Assembly: GCF_051622035.1 (NCBI RefSeq)
Contig: NC_135357.1
Location: forward strand, 14,033,001 to 14,097,000
Length of the DNA stretch: 64,000 bases
Origin: Arctopsyche grandis
Taxonomy: Eukaryota > Arthropoda > Insecta > Trichoptera > Hydropsychidae
Direction: 5' to 3'
Shown here: positions 14,904-27,650 of the stretch, one piece after another
Layout of the letters: the number at the start of each line of letters is the position of its first letter
How positions within the stretch are numbered: the first letter of the stretch is position 1
The notes under the pieces: model-generated
Databases searched by the model: none
Told to the model about the DNA's origin: nothing
Seen by the model: the letters and a program-made list of their open reading frames with translations, nothing else
Translations under genes and position numbers: made by a program

Positions 14904-15659
14904 CCCTAACAAATCGTGTTCATTCGGTTGTTAATTTGTTACGGAGTGAGAGCACATAGTGTTTGTTGCATAAATGCTTACCTATATTTATTTAAAATAT
15001 TCAATATCGATTGCTACTTTTTTTAAGTTTAAATTGAACATTGAAGCTTCGCCGGCGAATATCTGATGAAACAATTTCGATTAAATTAAATAAGGTTTTC
15101 GCTTACACGAATTTGCGATACCGAGCTTTCGCTGCAGTGGCTTGGAATTTGAAATTGAAGCCGTCTCTCTTTGACGACCTGTGTGTAATGGGAAAATTTT
15201 TAAAGGTGATAACGAGCGATAAATTAAATTTGTCCCGGGGTGGCATCTCGAGTCGGAGTGCGCGAGGGGTTAATTTTATATGTGCTAATTAAAGTGCTAA
15301 GCCCATTTATAACGGGGCATGGCTTAATGGCTCACTCGTTACAGTGTGCTTATTAAGCGGAGGGGAGGGTGGTTGACAAATCGTGCGACACGACGCGATC
15401 CAAAGCGAAATTTGTCAAAAAAATGGATACTTTCTTGGATGCTGCAAATGAAAATTTATTAATATTCAAGAGATACTTAAAATTCACTACTATTTTACTT
15501 TAGCTTATGTTAGTATTATAAGTTGAAGATATTAGTGGCATCTTGTATGTGGAGAGAAACAGCAGCAAACACATAAACTAACTTTACGTTGGTTCAGTTT
15601 AATTTAATCAACGAGATTATTAATAATATATACCTATAGATAGTTTTTAAAAGTCATGA

Positions 15660-16045
15660 TCTATATATACATATATATAATAAAAAAATTATGTCTGTTT
15701 GTCTGTCTGTCTCGTATAGGCTCCTAAACCACTCAACCGATTACGATGAAACTTTCAGAATTTGTTGTATGCATGTCCGAAAAGATTACCGCGTAAAAAA
15801 TTGTTCAAAAACGGGAATGGAAGTGGGAAAAACGGGAATTACCGGCATTGCAACGCAATAATTTCAAATGTTTTCATGTCACGACCTGCGTTGTTAGGGT
15901 AAAATAAACAAACAATTGAATAATTTAAAATGTGTTATATGCCAGCGTTTATTCGACAAATGGGAACGGAAACGAGAACGGGAACGGGAACGAGACCGGT
16001 AATTGTATGCGTTATTGTGGCATTGCAAAGCATGCATACACACTA
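15660..16045 (+). mobile_element. Non-autonomous Helitron, family 2, copy B
   Basis: It starts A|TCTATATATACATATATAT then TGTCTGTTTGTCTGTCTG, a common Helitron 5' end in insects. It shares the CTCAACCGATTACGATG-type block, the GGGAACGGGAACG repeats and a mutated GTATGCGTT hairpin with copy A. The 3' CTRR end is not preserved. Confidence 0.6.
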
Positions 16046-16204
16046 TGGACTAGAAGTGGTTCGTATTATAAATTTGGGTTCTCGAATCAAAAAATGTGGA
16101 GGATGCAATGGAGAAATTAGAATAAGGAATGCGATGGTTAAAAGCGCAATGATGTGACTCACTAAATTATGGATATATTAAAACATCTAAGTAAGAAGCC
16201 TTGT

Positions 16205-16645
16205 TTTATCTGTATGCTTATATACTGTCGAAACTTGGATAGTAAAGGCAGCCGAACGGAAGAAAATTGAAACTTTGAAATGTGGTGCCATAATGTTAAT
16301 ATAATGCTACGAATGTTGAGGATCTCTCGGACAACAAAACGAATCAACTTTTCAATTCTGATGGAGGTGCGGATAAAATATCGCCCGTCAAAAATATGTT
16401 TGCGACAAATTCTCCAATTTTTTGACCCGTGGCGAGAAGAGACGACAGTAGCCTGGAAAAGTTTGTTGTAGTGGGTGCCGTAGAGGGAACGGGAGGAAGA
16501 GAAAGATACGGTGGTCTGATCGAATCGGGTCGACTCTTGGCTGTTCTGTCGTCGATGCACTTCGAAATCTCGTTTCAAGCGAAGATTGGAGAACAGTCGT
16601 AAACCACACACCAACTCATGGAAGTCGCTATTGAGGGACCGACTA
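16205..16645 (+). pseudogene. Old LINE 3' remnant (C-terminal region of a LINE reverse-transcriptase protein), frameshifted
   Basis: Frames on the + strand contain a degenerate ETW..KAAERK..E block, then MLRMLRISRTTKR, and, in another frame, RWSDRIGSTLG...ALRNL...WRTVV. These blocks follow the usual order at the C-terminus of insect RTE-like proteins. At least one frameshift and several stops separate them. It is not the same family as the intact element. Confidence 0.55.
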
Positions 16646-19049
16646 TAAAAAGAAGAGATAGTTTGTGTATGAACATGTTCATGCATCTCAACAAGGGGTG
16701 GACTTACACTTGCCGAACTGTGTTGGATAGCGAGTGACCAAGACTTATATTTTATTTTATACCTTCAAATATACTAAATGCAGGTCTTCATATTTTATGT
16801 ATTCCTCATCAAAACCTATAAGATTTGAACTATTTCATTACGAAATAAAAACATTGATCTAATATCAACAGAAATAATTATTTGAGTGCCTCTCAGATGC
16901 GACAGATAGGGGGAATTCAGTATACAGTCAGTGTGAGAATGAAATCTGCTTTGGAATGATGGTTCTGCTTCAGTCGTTATTTTTTTAATTTTTTGCACTT
17001 GTTTTATATTATTCGACGTTTATTTTATGATTTTATAGGTTATAGCAATAATTAACTTCGCAGATTTTGCATTATTTTAATTAAAACACAGATTTTTAAG
17101 GCAAGTGTTGGTGAGGTTGGTGCATTTGAATTAATCCTAAGCATTATAAGCCTAATTAATTAAAAAAGCAAATATCCAATTTGAATTTAGATAGATTATA
17201 AAACTTTAAATATCCACAAAACTGTACAAGCATTTTAAATACCCACAAAACTGATGATGTACTAAAATGGCAGTAGCCCGCATTGCGAGAGTAATCCTGG
17301 TTTTATAAGTAACTTTTAGACAACGCTCGGTAAACCCCAATCTCTCATAAGTAGAATATGTGATAAGATTTTCCACTGGCGTTTTTAAAAATCGCAATAG
17401 AAATGTGTGATTTTCAGTGATGACATCGAACTTTCAATATAGGAAATATTTCTCGGATAAAACGTTTACGTTTTATCATCTAATTTTCCGATTTTTGTGA
17501 CTGTTCCAAGCAACCATTCCTAGATAGAAAGAAGTTGAACGTTTTCCGACGTAAACCAACTACTTACACATCTCTAAAAGAGTGCAACTGTATTAGATAC
17601 AAACAGTGGTTGAAGTATTATATAATATAATAGAAAAATAATGCTAAAAAATATATAGTGTTAATTTTATGGAGATATTACATAAACAAGTACTTATCTT
17701 TAATATGATAATGATATTTATTTAATAGTACTTAATAGTTATAGTCGACGAATTCGATTTTTTAATATAATAGGTTTTATAGTTAATTTTTAAATTTAAT
17801 ATAATGCATTAAATTTATAATTTGATTTTTATTATATTTACTTTGTTCATTTTAAGCACTGGATTTTGGCCTTCTGGCAATTGCTAGCACAGCGTTTGCT
17901 TTGTGGCACCCACACACTGCTCATTCAGCTGAAATTTCTTTTTCAGTCTAGACACAATATAAAATAAAGTTTTGTACATAAACTTCTTTGATAATTTTAT
18001 AAATCAAAATGAAAAACAGGACTTAAAAAAAAAAATTGTTTTAAAATATTTTAGTTTGAATTACCCCCAAAAGATGTCATTAAAATAGTATAATATATTC
18101 AACTACAATTTTCATACTCTTTGATAAAAATTTTCAATAAATACCGATAATGTATATGTAATTAATATTAATTTATACTCAAATCTCCGTTCATTCTAGT
18201 TCCAAATTTATACAATACAAAATTAAAAAATAAACTTCACGACGTGGTTTAACGTTTTGGAACGATGACATATGTTATATGTAGTATGTATGTATATGTA
18301 CACTATTTTTGCTGAATCAAATATGAAATAATGGACATTATCAAATTTGCCGAGACCGTTTTAACAGCACGTATATGTGTGCTCTTCCACATACACACGT
18401 GTATCTACAACGGTTCAGGCTTAACAACAAATTTGGACCAATGGACTGCTCGCTTTGCGTTGCACCTGTTCAAAAACAAACCAATCAAAACGAACGATCG
18501 CTAAATAGCTGACCGGTTCCACGTAAGATCTCTACGAGAGAACGATCGGGAAATTTCCGTACGTAGCACCCCGTCGAACGACAAAAAGTCCCTGGTCGAA
18601 TCTCGATGGACACCTCATCGACGCATGGTCACCGCAATGCGTTCGCGTTCATTAATAAAAATACACATTTACTACCGTTTTTGTGGACACGTTGGATTAA
18701 CTACAATCGATCTCATTTTCATTTGAAAGTTTTTGACCCGCTTTTTCTTATATATTATACATACATACATGTAGTGAAATTTTGTTTTGATGAGTAAACA
18801 ATATTCAAATGTTTCATGTAATATATCTGAAAAAATTTTTCTTATTTAGTACGAGTGTTAGTATTATCAAATGTTGTTTGAGCCAAATGGAAGGTTCTCA
18901 AAGTGTCCACAGATGAAAATGATCTCTCTTTAATGATCGCAGAAATTTAAATAATATTTTTAAAATGTTGTTGGAACTAAAATTAAATTAGTTGTGTTTT
19001 TTACTAGAAATTTGCTTAATAAATAAACAAAAGTACTGTTGACAAATGG
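16646..19049. other. Non-coding, nothing recognised
   Basis: AT-rich sequence. A less AT-rich patch at 18360-18700 lacks splice-consistent coding frames and repeats; it could be conserved regulatory DNA, but I have no direct support. Confidence 0.5.
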
Positions 19050-19430
19050 TATTTTATTTTATTTTTACATAATACTTTAACGCGTTACTGTTACCAGACA
19101 TATACATTTAAGTATAATACAAATACTACATACATTTATATAACATAGATGTTATTTATTATCTATAATATAGATAATAATTTTTTGAAATCATTCAATC
19201 ATTCAAATAGTGGTGACATATAGGGTAGGGTGGTATTTGCCAATTTGATGGAGGAACCGCTTCTCTGATAGGAAACGATCGACTTGGAGTCACAAATATT
19301 CAAGTCTGACCAGCAGCATGTAGATTATACTCAGAATAAATTCTTTTCAATTGAGGTCAGCTCACGGGATCGAACCCGGCGACCTCTCGGTGCTATAGTA
19401 TCAACGCAACCACCGAGCCACGCTGCTGCT
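19050..19430 (-). mobile_element. tRNA-derived SINE
   Basis: On the - strand the head has a good A box (GTGGCTCGGTGG) and a near-consensus B box (GGGTTCGATCCCG), the two internal promoter elements for RNA polymerase III. The body has CGTTTCCTATCAGAG, and the element ends in an (AAAAT)n tail at 19050-19070. It is a SINE rather than a tRNA gene because the acceptor stem is not formed and the repeated body follows. Confidence 0.7.
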
Positions 19431-19871
19431 ATGTCTGAAAATGTTCAATGTTTTATAATGAATCTTATAAAGACTTACTATTTGTTGTTACAAATTGCAT
19501 CTTACATATGTATGTATGTAGGCTCCATAATGTCTTTATTTTATTTTTCACGATCGCATCTAGTTTCACATTGTCTTTATTAAATATGTTGCATAAAGAG
19601 ACACGAAACTGGACATTTTACTTGTGAATAGGAAAGCTCAAACGCTATCATTACATTAATAAAAGGATTAAGTATGATTATTACCATAAATGTCATTAAT
19701 ATTTTTTATATTTAAAATGTTTTAAGTGGTATAAACAAACACGAGTGGTTGCAATGTCCTATGTCGCTTGTCACTTGTCACTCGTCGCTTTGGAGCAATC
19801 TGTTAGACGAGTGTGCTTGATTAATTGATTTTGTAAAATAAAATAAAAAATAAAAAATAAAATAAAATATG

Positions 19872-19875
<4 letters not shown>

Positions 19876-19953
<78 letters not shown>
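19876..19953. repeat. (TA)n array
   Basis: About 78 bases of TA, preceded by (AAAAT)n-like sequence. Confidence 0.9.
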
Positions 19954-19956
<3 letters not shown>

Positions 19957-20291
19957 AAGAATCAAATGGACATTCATATAAATTTCCAAAGCAACTCAGT
20001 GTGACTAATTGAAAATCATTTCGGAGAGTTTTTGACCACATTAAAAGCTACAATATTTACCATTGGTTGGATTTCCATCTCGATAAATAGCACTATATTA
20101 TATGGGGGTCCAACTACGATCGAGCCAGCGGGTTGACCTTCCAACTTTGAGGTATTTCGCACTGAAGAGTTTGGCGGGAAACTGCTATGGAGGATCAAAC
20201 GAAGAGAGGAGGGGGAGGGTGTGCCAGCTCTTTATTTAACCAAATAATGTATTTTCAGTAGTAGTAGACGGCTTCAAAAGTTTCTACGGTG

Positions 20292-20370
20292 GGCAAGGGG
20301 TGGCTCCGTGGAAGTTGAAGTCCGGGACCAAGTTCAAATCCCCGGGGGATATATTCAAAAGTGTACACAC
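20292..20370 (+). mobile_element. Possible SINE head
   Basis: GGTGGCTCCGTGG and AGTTCAAATCCCC, 30-odd bases apart, resemble pol III A and B boxes. The body downstream matches no other repeat in the window, so this is tentative. Confidence 0.35.
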
Positions 20371-23300
20371 AGTTTTGCCGATGTCGTTTCGCGCAAAATT
20401 TTAACATCTTTGGCAAACTTTATTTGATCACGCTGTCGGACAAAGCCTCCTGCCCCTCATCTCACTTTCTAAGCGTTTCTCCGGCATCTGTGCGTGCAAA
20501 TATTTTACATATCGTACCTGAAATGATATAATATTTTATTTTTAATAAAAAATGCATATATAAAACAATCAAAATTATAAACAATATGAAAGCTTGATTC
20601 ATACATTACACTAAATACACGAGTGTACATTTGGTTAAGCTGTTTTTTTTCTATCCTGGATACTTTTATAAAGCAACAAGTGTAAAACAACATGCTGAAT
20701 AATATAGAGCGAATATTATAAATATGTACATATATACTAGATGATTTCTCGGAAGCAGTAGTTTAAGTTTTAATGCCCTCTCTATATATTGGGCCAACAC
20801 TACGACAAAAACTTTTAACGAAATATGTAATATCGACTAGGGTGTGATGACAGCACATTGATGTGACCACACTCTGGCCTTTACGTATACAAAACTTTTG
20901 TGATGACTCGCCTTTATTACTTTTTTTTCTATGTTGTCACTTTTCTAAGACGGTCAACTTCGCTTTACATACATTCGGCCACAATCAAATTTCTGAAAAA
21001 TGTTTATAATTGGAGGCAAAAGCTGCAAGTTATCTAGCAAGGGCTCGAGCACGCGACTATTTTGAATTATTTTCCTGTGTTATGGTTTTAAATTGAACTT
21101 AGTTTCTATTGACCTATTGGAGTTTAAACAAGTCAACAAATAGCTCGACGATTGTTAAAAATTATATCAACCGGCTTAATTGAAGTGGATCGAGTATGTA
21201 CATATGTATGGGATTGTGGTTGCCAGAATCATTTAATATAATAGACATTCCGTGGTCCTCGTATCTTATTTTTACCATTCAGCTTCACCTGGACATGTAT
21301 AAGTATAATATTTATATTTACGTACTTGTTTATAGATAAAGCGCATCCATGAGGGGTTTGATAGAAGGATGACTAACAGACTTATTAAAGTTACGTGTAT
21401 ATAAAATTTTATTTCTGTGGCAATCTTTAATATTCGCATCGTCACCGAAGCGATCGCACTTTGAGAAGTGATACTTCCAGGGAAAAAAATAGAAAAATGA
21501 CACTTTTCCTTCGTGATTAATGACTGAGCGCATACACGGGAGAAGGGTTGCAAAGCGCTATCGCAATTTCGTCTTACGATATCTCCGTAGTGGATAGAAT
21601 ATAGGAGGTGGAGGGTCGCAAAAACTGAAGAGGGCCGGGTAAAAAAATGAAATAACAAAAAAGAACAGTAAAATATAGCGGTCGAAAGACAAGAGAGACA
21701 CTTGATCGATAGCCGTTCGATCGCGACGCACACCCCTACCTCGCCACGGTCGATAGGGGATGAAACGAATTGATAAGGGATGAAACGACGCGTTGGAATA
21801 CATTTATCATATACATGGTTCGTGCAATCTCAACATACTCTAAATAAATCAAATTTTTTTAGCAAAATTCGTAGCACTGCAATAAAAGTATTAAAAATGT
21901 AATGCTACGATCATACAAGGATCGTTTTTGAAATAAATACGTATTGAAGTTTTACTCTCGTAATCGATTTCAATTTTGATTACCATTCAGCAGCGTGTGA
22001 TAGTATTATATGTGCGATATTTTCAACATAGGGGTTGTGAGATGAAAAGGGGAAGTTTTGAACGCCACACGTCTGCATACATTCAGTGGAGGCGCTTTTA
22101 TTAAATATTTCATAAGCGTTTTCCTTCGCAAATTGAACGCCATTATAAAGAATCAGTTCCGCGCAATTTGTCCCAGCATCACTCGTTTTTCGATAAAACT
22201 CTCCTTCATCCAATTTCGATATGAGAAATTCCACAAAATAGACAATACTCTATTGCGAAGGTTATATGTACATACATATGTACTTACAAAGGATTTTCGG
22301 AATTACAAATATGTATATGCTTTTTATGTTAATATTATTTTATGCCTTTGTACAACCTATATGTATGTATATTAAAAACATTGGTGGCACAACATACTCT
22401 CAGGTGGAGTGTATGTAGTTGTGGTCATCTCGGTTGACTGGACCGATCTAATAAGACGATAAACATTAAGGGGAAACTCGGCTATTATGGAGTAGTATTT
22501 ATGTTTTTTTAATTAATATGCATTATATATAATTAAGACACCTATATACATATATGTATATATATTTAGAATAAACCTAATAAGAAAAGTGAAGATTATT
22601 GCAGTCGATTGAAATTTTCATTTAAATTTTATGATTTTTTTTGGGAATTTTATTATATAGGAAGAAATAGGTCGTTATAAAAAAATTGCAATAGATGTTA
22701 ATTAATAGATATATATGATTAATTAATAAGATATACTAGACAAATGATTGAGTTGTAAGATGAATTGGTTGTCGAATTGACAGAGTGTCCCCTCTCGTAA
22801 GACCGGTTCGTCAGGTCTACAAGACGAGCTGTCCTTACTGGAGCAGTGAAAAACCTGTGCAATGAGCTTGGCCATCATCGGCGTCCGGTCATCCGTGGTC
22901 ATCGACGAGAAAAGGATGTTGTTCAAGGATCAGCAGCGGACCCTGACATCTTCGTTACCTCGATCACGATTTCGAAGCACTATGCTTATCTGCTACTATA
23001 GAAACAATGCATATAGTAGTCAATTTATCGTACGCAAGTTTGAATAATACCGAACATATTTGACAATCGATTATATTTCGGATTTAATTTATTACATTAT
23101 ATTTGCGATGAGATTTGTAAATTTATTTGGAGGGCAATGCACCCGGGTCCATTTGTGAATCGAAAGAATCGCAGCATGAGTTTACGATTCCAAACCTGAT
23201 TCACACAGCACAGAAGCGAGAACAAGAACAAGAAGACGATGAGGAAAAGAAAAACAATAAAAGATTATTATAGGCGTAGGAGAAAAAAATCGCGGATATC

Positions 23301-24864
23301 CTGTGGCCGAGTGCAGCCAGCAAGTCGCGACCGAATGTAATTTGTTGCTGCTCCACAACCAGTATCTTATATATGTATATATATGTATGTACATATGTAT
23401 GTAACAATATAAATATAAATGTACATACATACATACATATGTATAATGTATATTTAACGTGCAGGTTGCTAATGCAATAAATGATACGACAATGTAACGA
23501 CAGTTCAAGTCGATTTACAGCGCTCTGGTTGAAGTTCTGTGACGTTCAATAGTACTCATTGTCTACTCAACAACAACAACAATTTGTATGCCATAATCTT
23601 GTTTCTCGTTTGAATGATATAAATCAACTTTGTTATCCATAGTTGATGAAGAGCACGAGAGCCGGACGACGTACCCTGAATAAATAATTTCGTAATATCC
23701 TGCCGGGTATTGCAGGTAACAACTGCTTCTCTACTCAGATCATTTATGATACGTATAATCTGATGATGCAGTTCTATACAAAATACACAATTTTCAGTTT
23801 GAATATATGTATGTAGGTGAATAGTAATAAAACTATTTTTAATAGGATTTGCTTAAATTTTTGTGAAAAACATGAAAAATTTAGGAAAATAGGAAGCGTT
23901 TCGCAAATTGTTCATATTATATGTACACAGAAATTGTTCGTAATCATTGGTCTTTCAGATAAAAGTGAGTGACGATATTAAAATCGAATCGTAGTAAATC
24001 TTTGAGCTCGAATAAAATTCGGCGGGTGAATTTGGAAACTTTTGAAGGTGCGACGCGCGTGCCTAAATTTGAAAATTGCGGAAAAGTGGGCGGAAAAATA
24101 AACATTAAATAAATTCGTTAAGCGTGGCACACCTTTTGCGAGTGCTGTGTAAATATTTGAATTCGTTTTCTACGTTTTTTACTTCGGTAACGATGAATTT
24201 TTCCGGGGAAATTAAGTAACATCTAGAAATTTATAGATGGTACTCTTGAGCAACGATTATATTCCCGAAAACACGTGTATAATGATGTAAATGTATATCA
24301 TATCTATTGACTTTGAAAATGAACTTGTTTTTAGTATCCGTATGTACTTAATGGCTTGAATAGAACATAAATTGCGCTTCAGTTACGAGAACCTTTCTTC
24401 TATAGGAAATTATTATATTATATTGAGAACGGAAATTATGCAAATAATGAAGAGCATTGTACTTTATAACTGAAGTTGTTTGATTTCTGAAGAGTTAGTT
24501 GTAAAACATACATACAAATATGCTATTCGCAAAACATTCATCTTTGATACGAAGAGTTTGAATTAATTAAAGTGCTTTCACTGAATTAAAATTTTCCCCA
24601 AATTCAAATTTAAATAAAAAAATTTGAATTTAACTTATGCATTATTATTTGAATTAACATTTGAATTATTTTATTTAGCAAAAATAATATCCATTCCTTT
24701 TAAATATTTACGATTAACTACTTCATATCTTAACTATACTTTTAAATATAAATGATTTTTGCGATGATTTGATTCTGAATTTTAATTCAGAATGATAAAT
24801 AATATAAAGGTTACTATGTGATATTTTTGGTTTATTGTAACTAGTAAAATATGGTATTATCATC
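20371..24864. other. Non-coding, nothing recognised
   Basis: Only short, motif-less frames. A mixed-composition patch at 22750-22990 has short frames on both strands that I could not match to any family. Confidence 0.5.
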
Positions 24865-25100
24865 ATCTATGTACAGTTAATAATCATCCACTGCTGGGTG
24901 GAGATCACTCCAAAACACTTCCATTTTGTCTACCCATCTTCGTTGCTCTTTTTCACCCTTTAACATTCTCTTGGGTACCATTCTAGCACTTCTTTTGTTG
25001 ATCTTTCGTGTGTTCTTCTAACTACTTGACCCGACCATTTCCATTTAAACATCTTCACTTTTTTGACAATAATACATATATTTATGTATATACATACTAC

Positions 25101-25772
25101 CATGGCCGTATCCAGGAGGGGGGCTATGGCTAATGTATGTATATTATAATTATGAGAATTATGTCAAGATAAATCACACCATCGAGAGTGAATTGAAGCT
25201 TGAATTTTTTTTATGTTATTGAATAAACAAGAAAACCGCACTTTTTGTAATATCAAAATGTCAAAATTAATTTGATAATATGGTCTGAAAACGTCATAAA
25301 AATGACGAAAAATGTATTATTCTATTCAAATTAATATTCTAGACGTATGAGTTCCCTGAATAAATATTTCTTTTGTATGTGCTAAAGAATATGTTTCTAA
25401 TGTACATAGTTCCCGGAAAGATGCACTAAATTGCACTGAAAAGAAGTGCAATTTCGATGGCGCTCCAAAAGTACTTACGCAATATAATTCCACCAAAAAA
25501 TTTTAGCACCCGCGGATAACATACAAATACTCCTTGACGCTTTTTGTGGAATTCTATTGCGTCAGTTCTCCTTGAGCATCTTTGAAAGTTTGGATGTCTC
25601 GAGAGTGCAACTATCTCGGGTGCATTTTCCCGGTCACCACCTAATGTATATACACGCTACCTGTAGTTTTCCGCAGATTCTAGGAACGAAAAAAATCTTA
25701 TAAAAAAAACGCTAGTGGTGCACCTGTGTTTCAGCCCTCCCCCTTCTTAAAAAAATTTAGGCTACGGCCGTG
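25101..25772. mobile_element. hAT-like TIR element inserted in the RTE fragment
   Basis: The ends are inverted copies: CATGGCCGTATCC at the left and, reverse-complemented, CACGGCCGTAGCC at the right. The flanks share TACTA (CATACTAC and TTTACTAA), where the intact RTE copy has a single ACTAC, so this fits a decayed 8-bp target duplication. No transposase is present, so it is a non-autonomous or dead copy. Confidence 0.5.
25409..25638 (-). mobile_element. MITE of the GGTGACCGGAAA family, copy 1, nested inside the TIR element
   Basis: About 230 bases reverse-complementary to the copy at 50370-50615, including ATCTTTGAAAGTTTGGATG and GATAACATACAAATA. Ends are (G)GTTCCCGGAAAGATGCA at the left and TGCATTTTCCCGGTCACC at the right. 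The flanks AATGTACATA and AATGTATATA fit a target duplication of 9-10 bp with one mismatch. Confidence 0.6.
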
Positions 25773-25830
25773 TTTACTAACCGTGTCATACTTCTCACCC
25801 ATGTATTCCATTTCCTATCTGTTCATTATA

Positions 25831-27320
25831 TTACATTGTATATGAGTATATTTTTAAAATAATAAAAGCCTTCTAAAAACCCAAATAAATTGAAATCATC
25901 AGTTCGTTTGAATAACCATATTATTGCAAAATTGATTAAACTTCATATTTATTTAATAAGCTGATTTTGCAATATTTATTTACAAATTCAATGTGTTGTG
26001 AATAAAAAACACGTTTTTTATTCGACTCCATTGCAAGCGTGGAAGTAATTGATACAATGAAGCTTAATTTAATCAAGATTTTATTATGTTTTAATCTCAA
26101 GATTTAGGCATTTTATATTCCACTAGTATTTTAAAATACAGTACCGAAATCAAAGCAAGCATTTGCAATTTAATTATTTATTAATGTCTACATGGTTTTG
26201 ATTGGGTTTCGCGTCTAATTTGCATAGTGTGCGCGTCGGTGTCTCTAAGCTCGATTATTGAACGGGTCGAGCCGGGGAGTCCCACGCTTCAGGGCCATAA
26301 CCGGTCTCTTGTAGTTCTCAAACCGAACACACGCAATTGGGCTTCTCGTATACGTCTTATACAGATGTATTGGTTGAATCTGGTTTCATTCATAAACTTA
26401 CCCGGCGAATACTCGTTTGAGCTACTCTCCGTGAATATATCAGTGAATTTTAATGAGAGCGGATGTGCGCGTGTATGTGTGCACGTGTACGTCGATGGAA
26501 GGAAATCGATACTTAATTACAAAGCTTATGGCTTTGTGTGAATATGACATTTGTCAATGTAAATCCGGCTTGCACAACGTAAAAATTTATTTTGTTGGTC
26601 GAGTAACGGATGTCAATGCGTATATGTACTGTGTATTATTTAATGTTTTAATGGTGCGTCAGGATTGCCCGTCAAATTGACGGGAAATGAGGAGTTAAGG
26701 GTAAATTTATTTCATTTTTGGTACGCGGTACAATATACAAAGCTTTGTCATGTTTAAACTCAATTTAATTTAATTCAAAATACATATGTATAAATGTACA
26801 TATGTATGTACATATTAACTATTTGACAGATCGGTGTTTCTGAACTGTAAGTATGTTTAGTATTTGATGTTATCCAGTGTTATGTAAAGAAGGCTGTAAA
26901 TTGAAATTAAAAAATATTGAAATATTTTCTTGGAATACAGTGCGTTTTTCTAGTTTTCTAGATTAGGTATTTTTAATGACTTTAAAATAAAGTTTAATCA
27001 AAGATTTAAGTCATTATAGTTATTGGTAATTACTGTTGAGATATGGTTAGCTGTACCTTCTTAATTTTAATTAAGATTAATTTTAATTAATCATATTTAC
27101 CTATGCACATATATACATACATATGTATGTATGCATTTCTCAGACGCCGGTATTCTCCCATTATTCTGGAGTCATACGATGGTATGTGTCATACAATGGT
27201 ATCAATATCTTGTCAGTTGATCGGCAGTCTTTTTTTTTATTTGCATATACGCAGAAGGCAGAGTCCACTTGTACTTAGGATAAGATATGTAATCATTTTG
27301 GAATTATTCTATGCAGTAGT
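25831..27320. other. Non-coding, nothing recognised
   Basis: A frame at 26227-26541 lacks motifs and splice context. Confidence 0.5.
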
Positions 27321-27372
27321 ATAATTTTACTAGTTTATTTACTACTGCTATACTAGAAACTAGTAAAATTAT
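27321..27372. repeat. Perfect 16-bp inverted repeat with 20-base spacer
   Basis: ATAATTTTACTAGTTT at 27321-27336 is repeated as its exact reverse complement at 27357-27372. Longer weaker inverted matches (GAAGTATACTTTCACT near 27428 and its complement near 27915) suggest decayed transposon ends around it. Confidence 0.6.
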
Positions 27373-27489
27373 TAAAACCTAGTAACATTTTATTAGTTTT
27401 CTTATAAATTTAAACTGTTACTAGCTGTGAAGTATACTTTCACTGGCGTTTGAAGGAGTCCATATTCCGAATAATTATTTCTGAAACTT

Positions 27490-27650
27490 CTATTAACCTA
27501 TTTGTCTGGTAAACTGTGCTCATCATTATTTTCATATTTGATGTGGAATTTCGATCTTCCCTCTTTTTTTATTTGAAATATTTACTTTTTCTGCTATTAT
27601 ACTCCTGTGATGCCACAATGGTCCAAACTTAAATAAATAAATTAATGTTG
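27490..27650 (-). repeat. Interspersed repeat W, copy 1
   Basis: On the - strand GGACCATTGTGGCATCACAGGAG and, later, GAAAATAATGATGAGC with GTTTACCAGACAAATA are found in the same order as at 46850-47310. It has an AT-rich tail on its + strand right side. Likely a SINE or LINE 3' end. Confidence 0.5.

Larger units (their letters stand above)
24865..25830 (-). mobile_element. Decayed RTE 3' fragment interrupted by a nested insertion
   Basis: On the - strand, 24870-25060 and 25775-25830 match the 3' end of the intact RTE copy at 10102-10400: the reversed sequence holds the CCACTGCTGG, ACTTGACCCG and CTCACCCATGTATTCC equivalents in the same order. The two pieces are split by an insertion at 25101-25772. 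No open frame survives. Confidence 0.7.

Noticed and set aside
19360..19430. tRNA gene on the - strand
   Set aside because: Good A and B boxes, but no proper acceptor stem and a repeated SINE body follows.
23380..23450. TATG/TACA-rich palindromic runs (here and at many other sites)
   Set aside because: Background simple sequence spread over the whole window; no specific feature.
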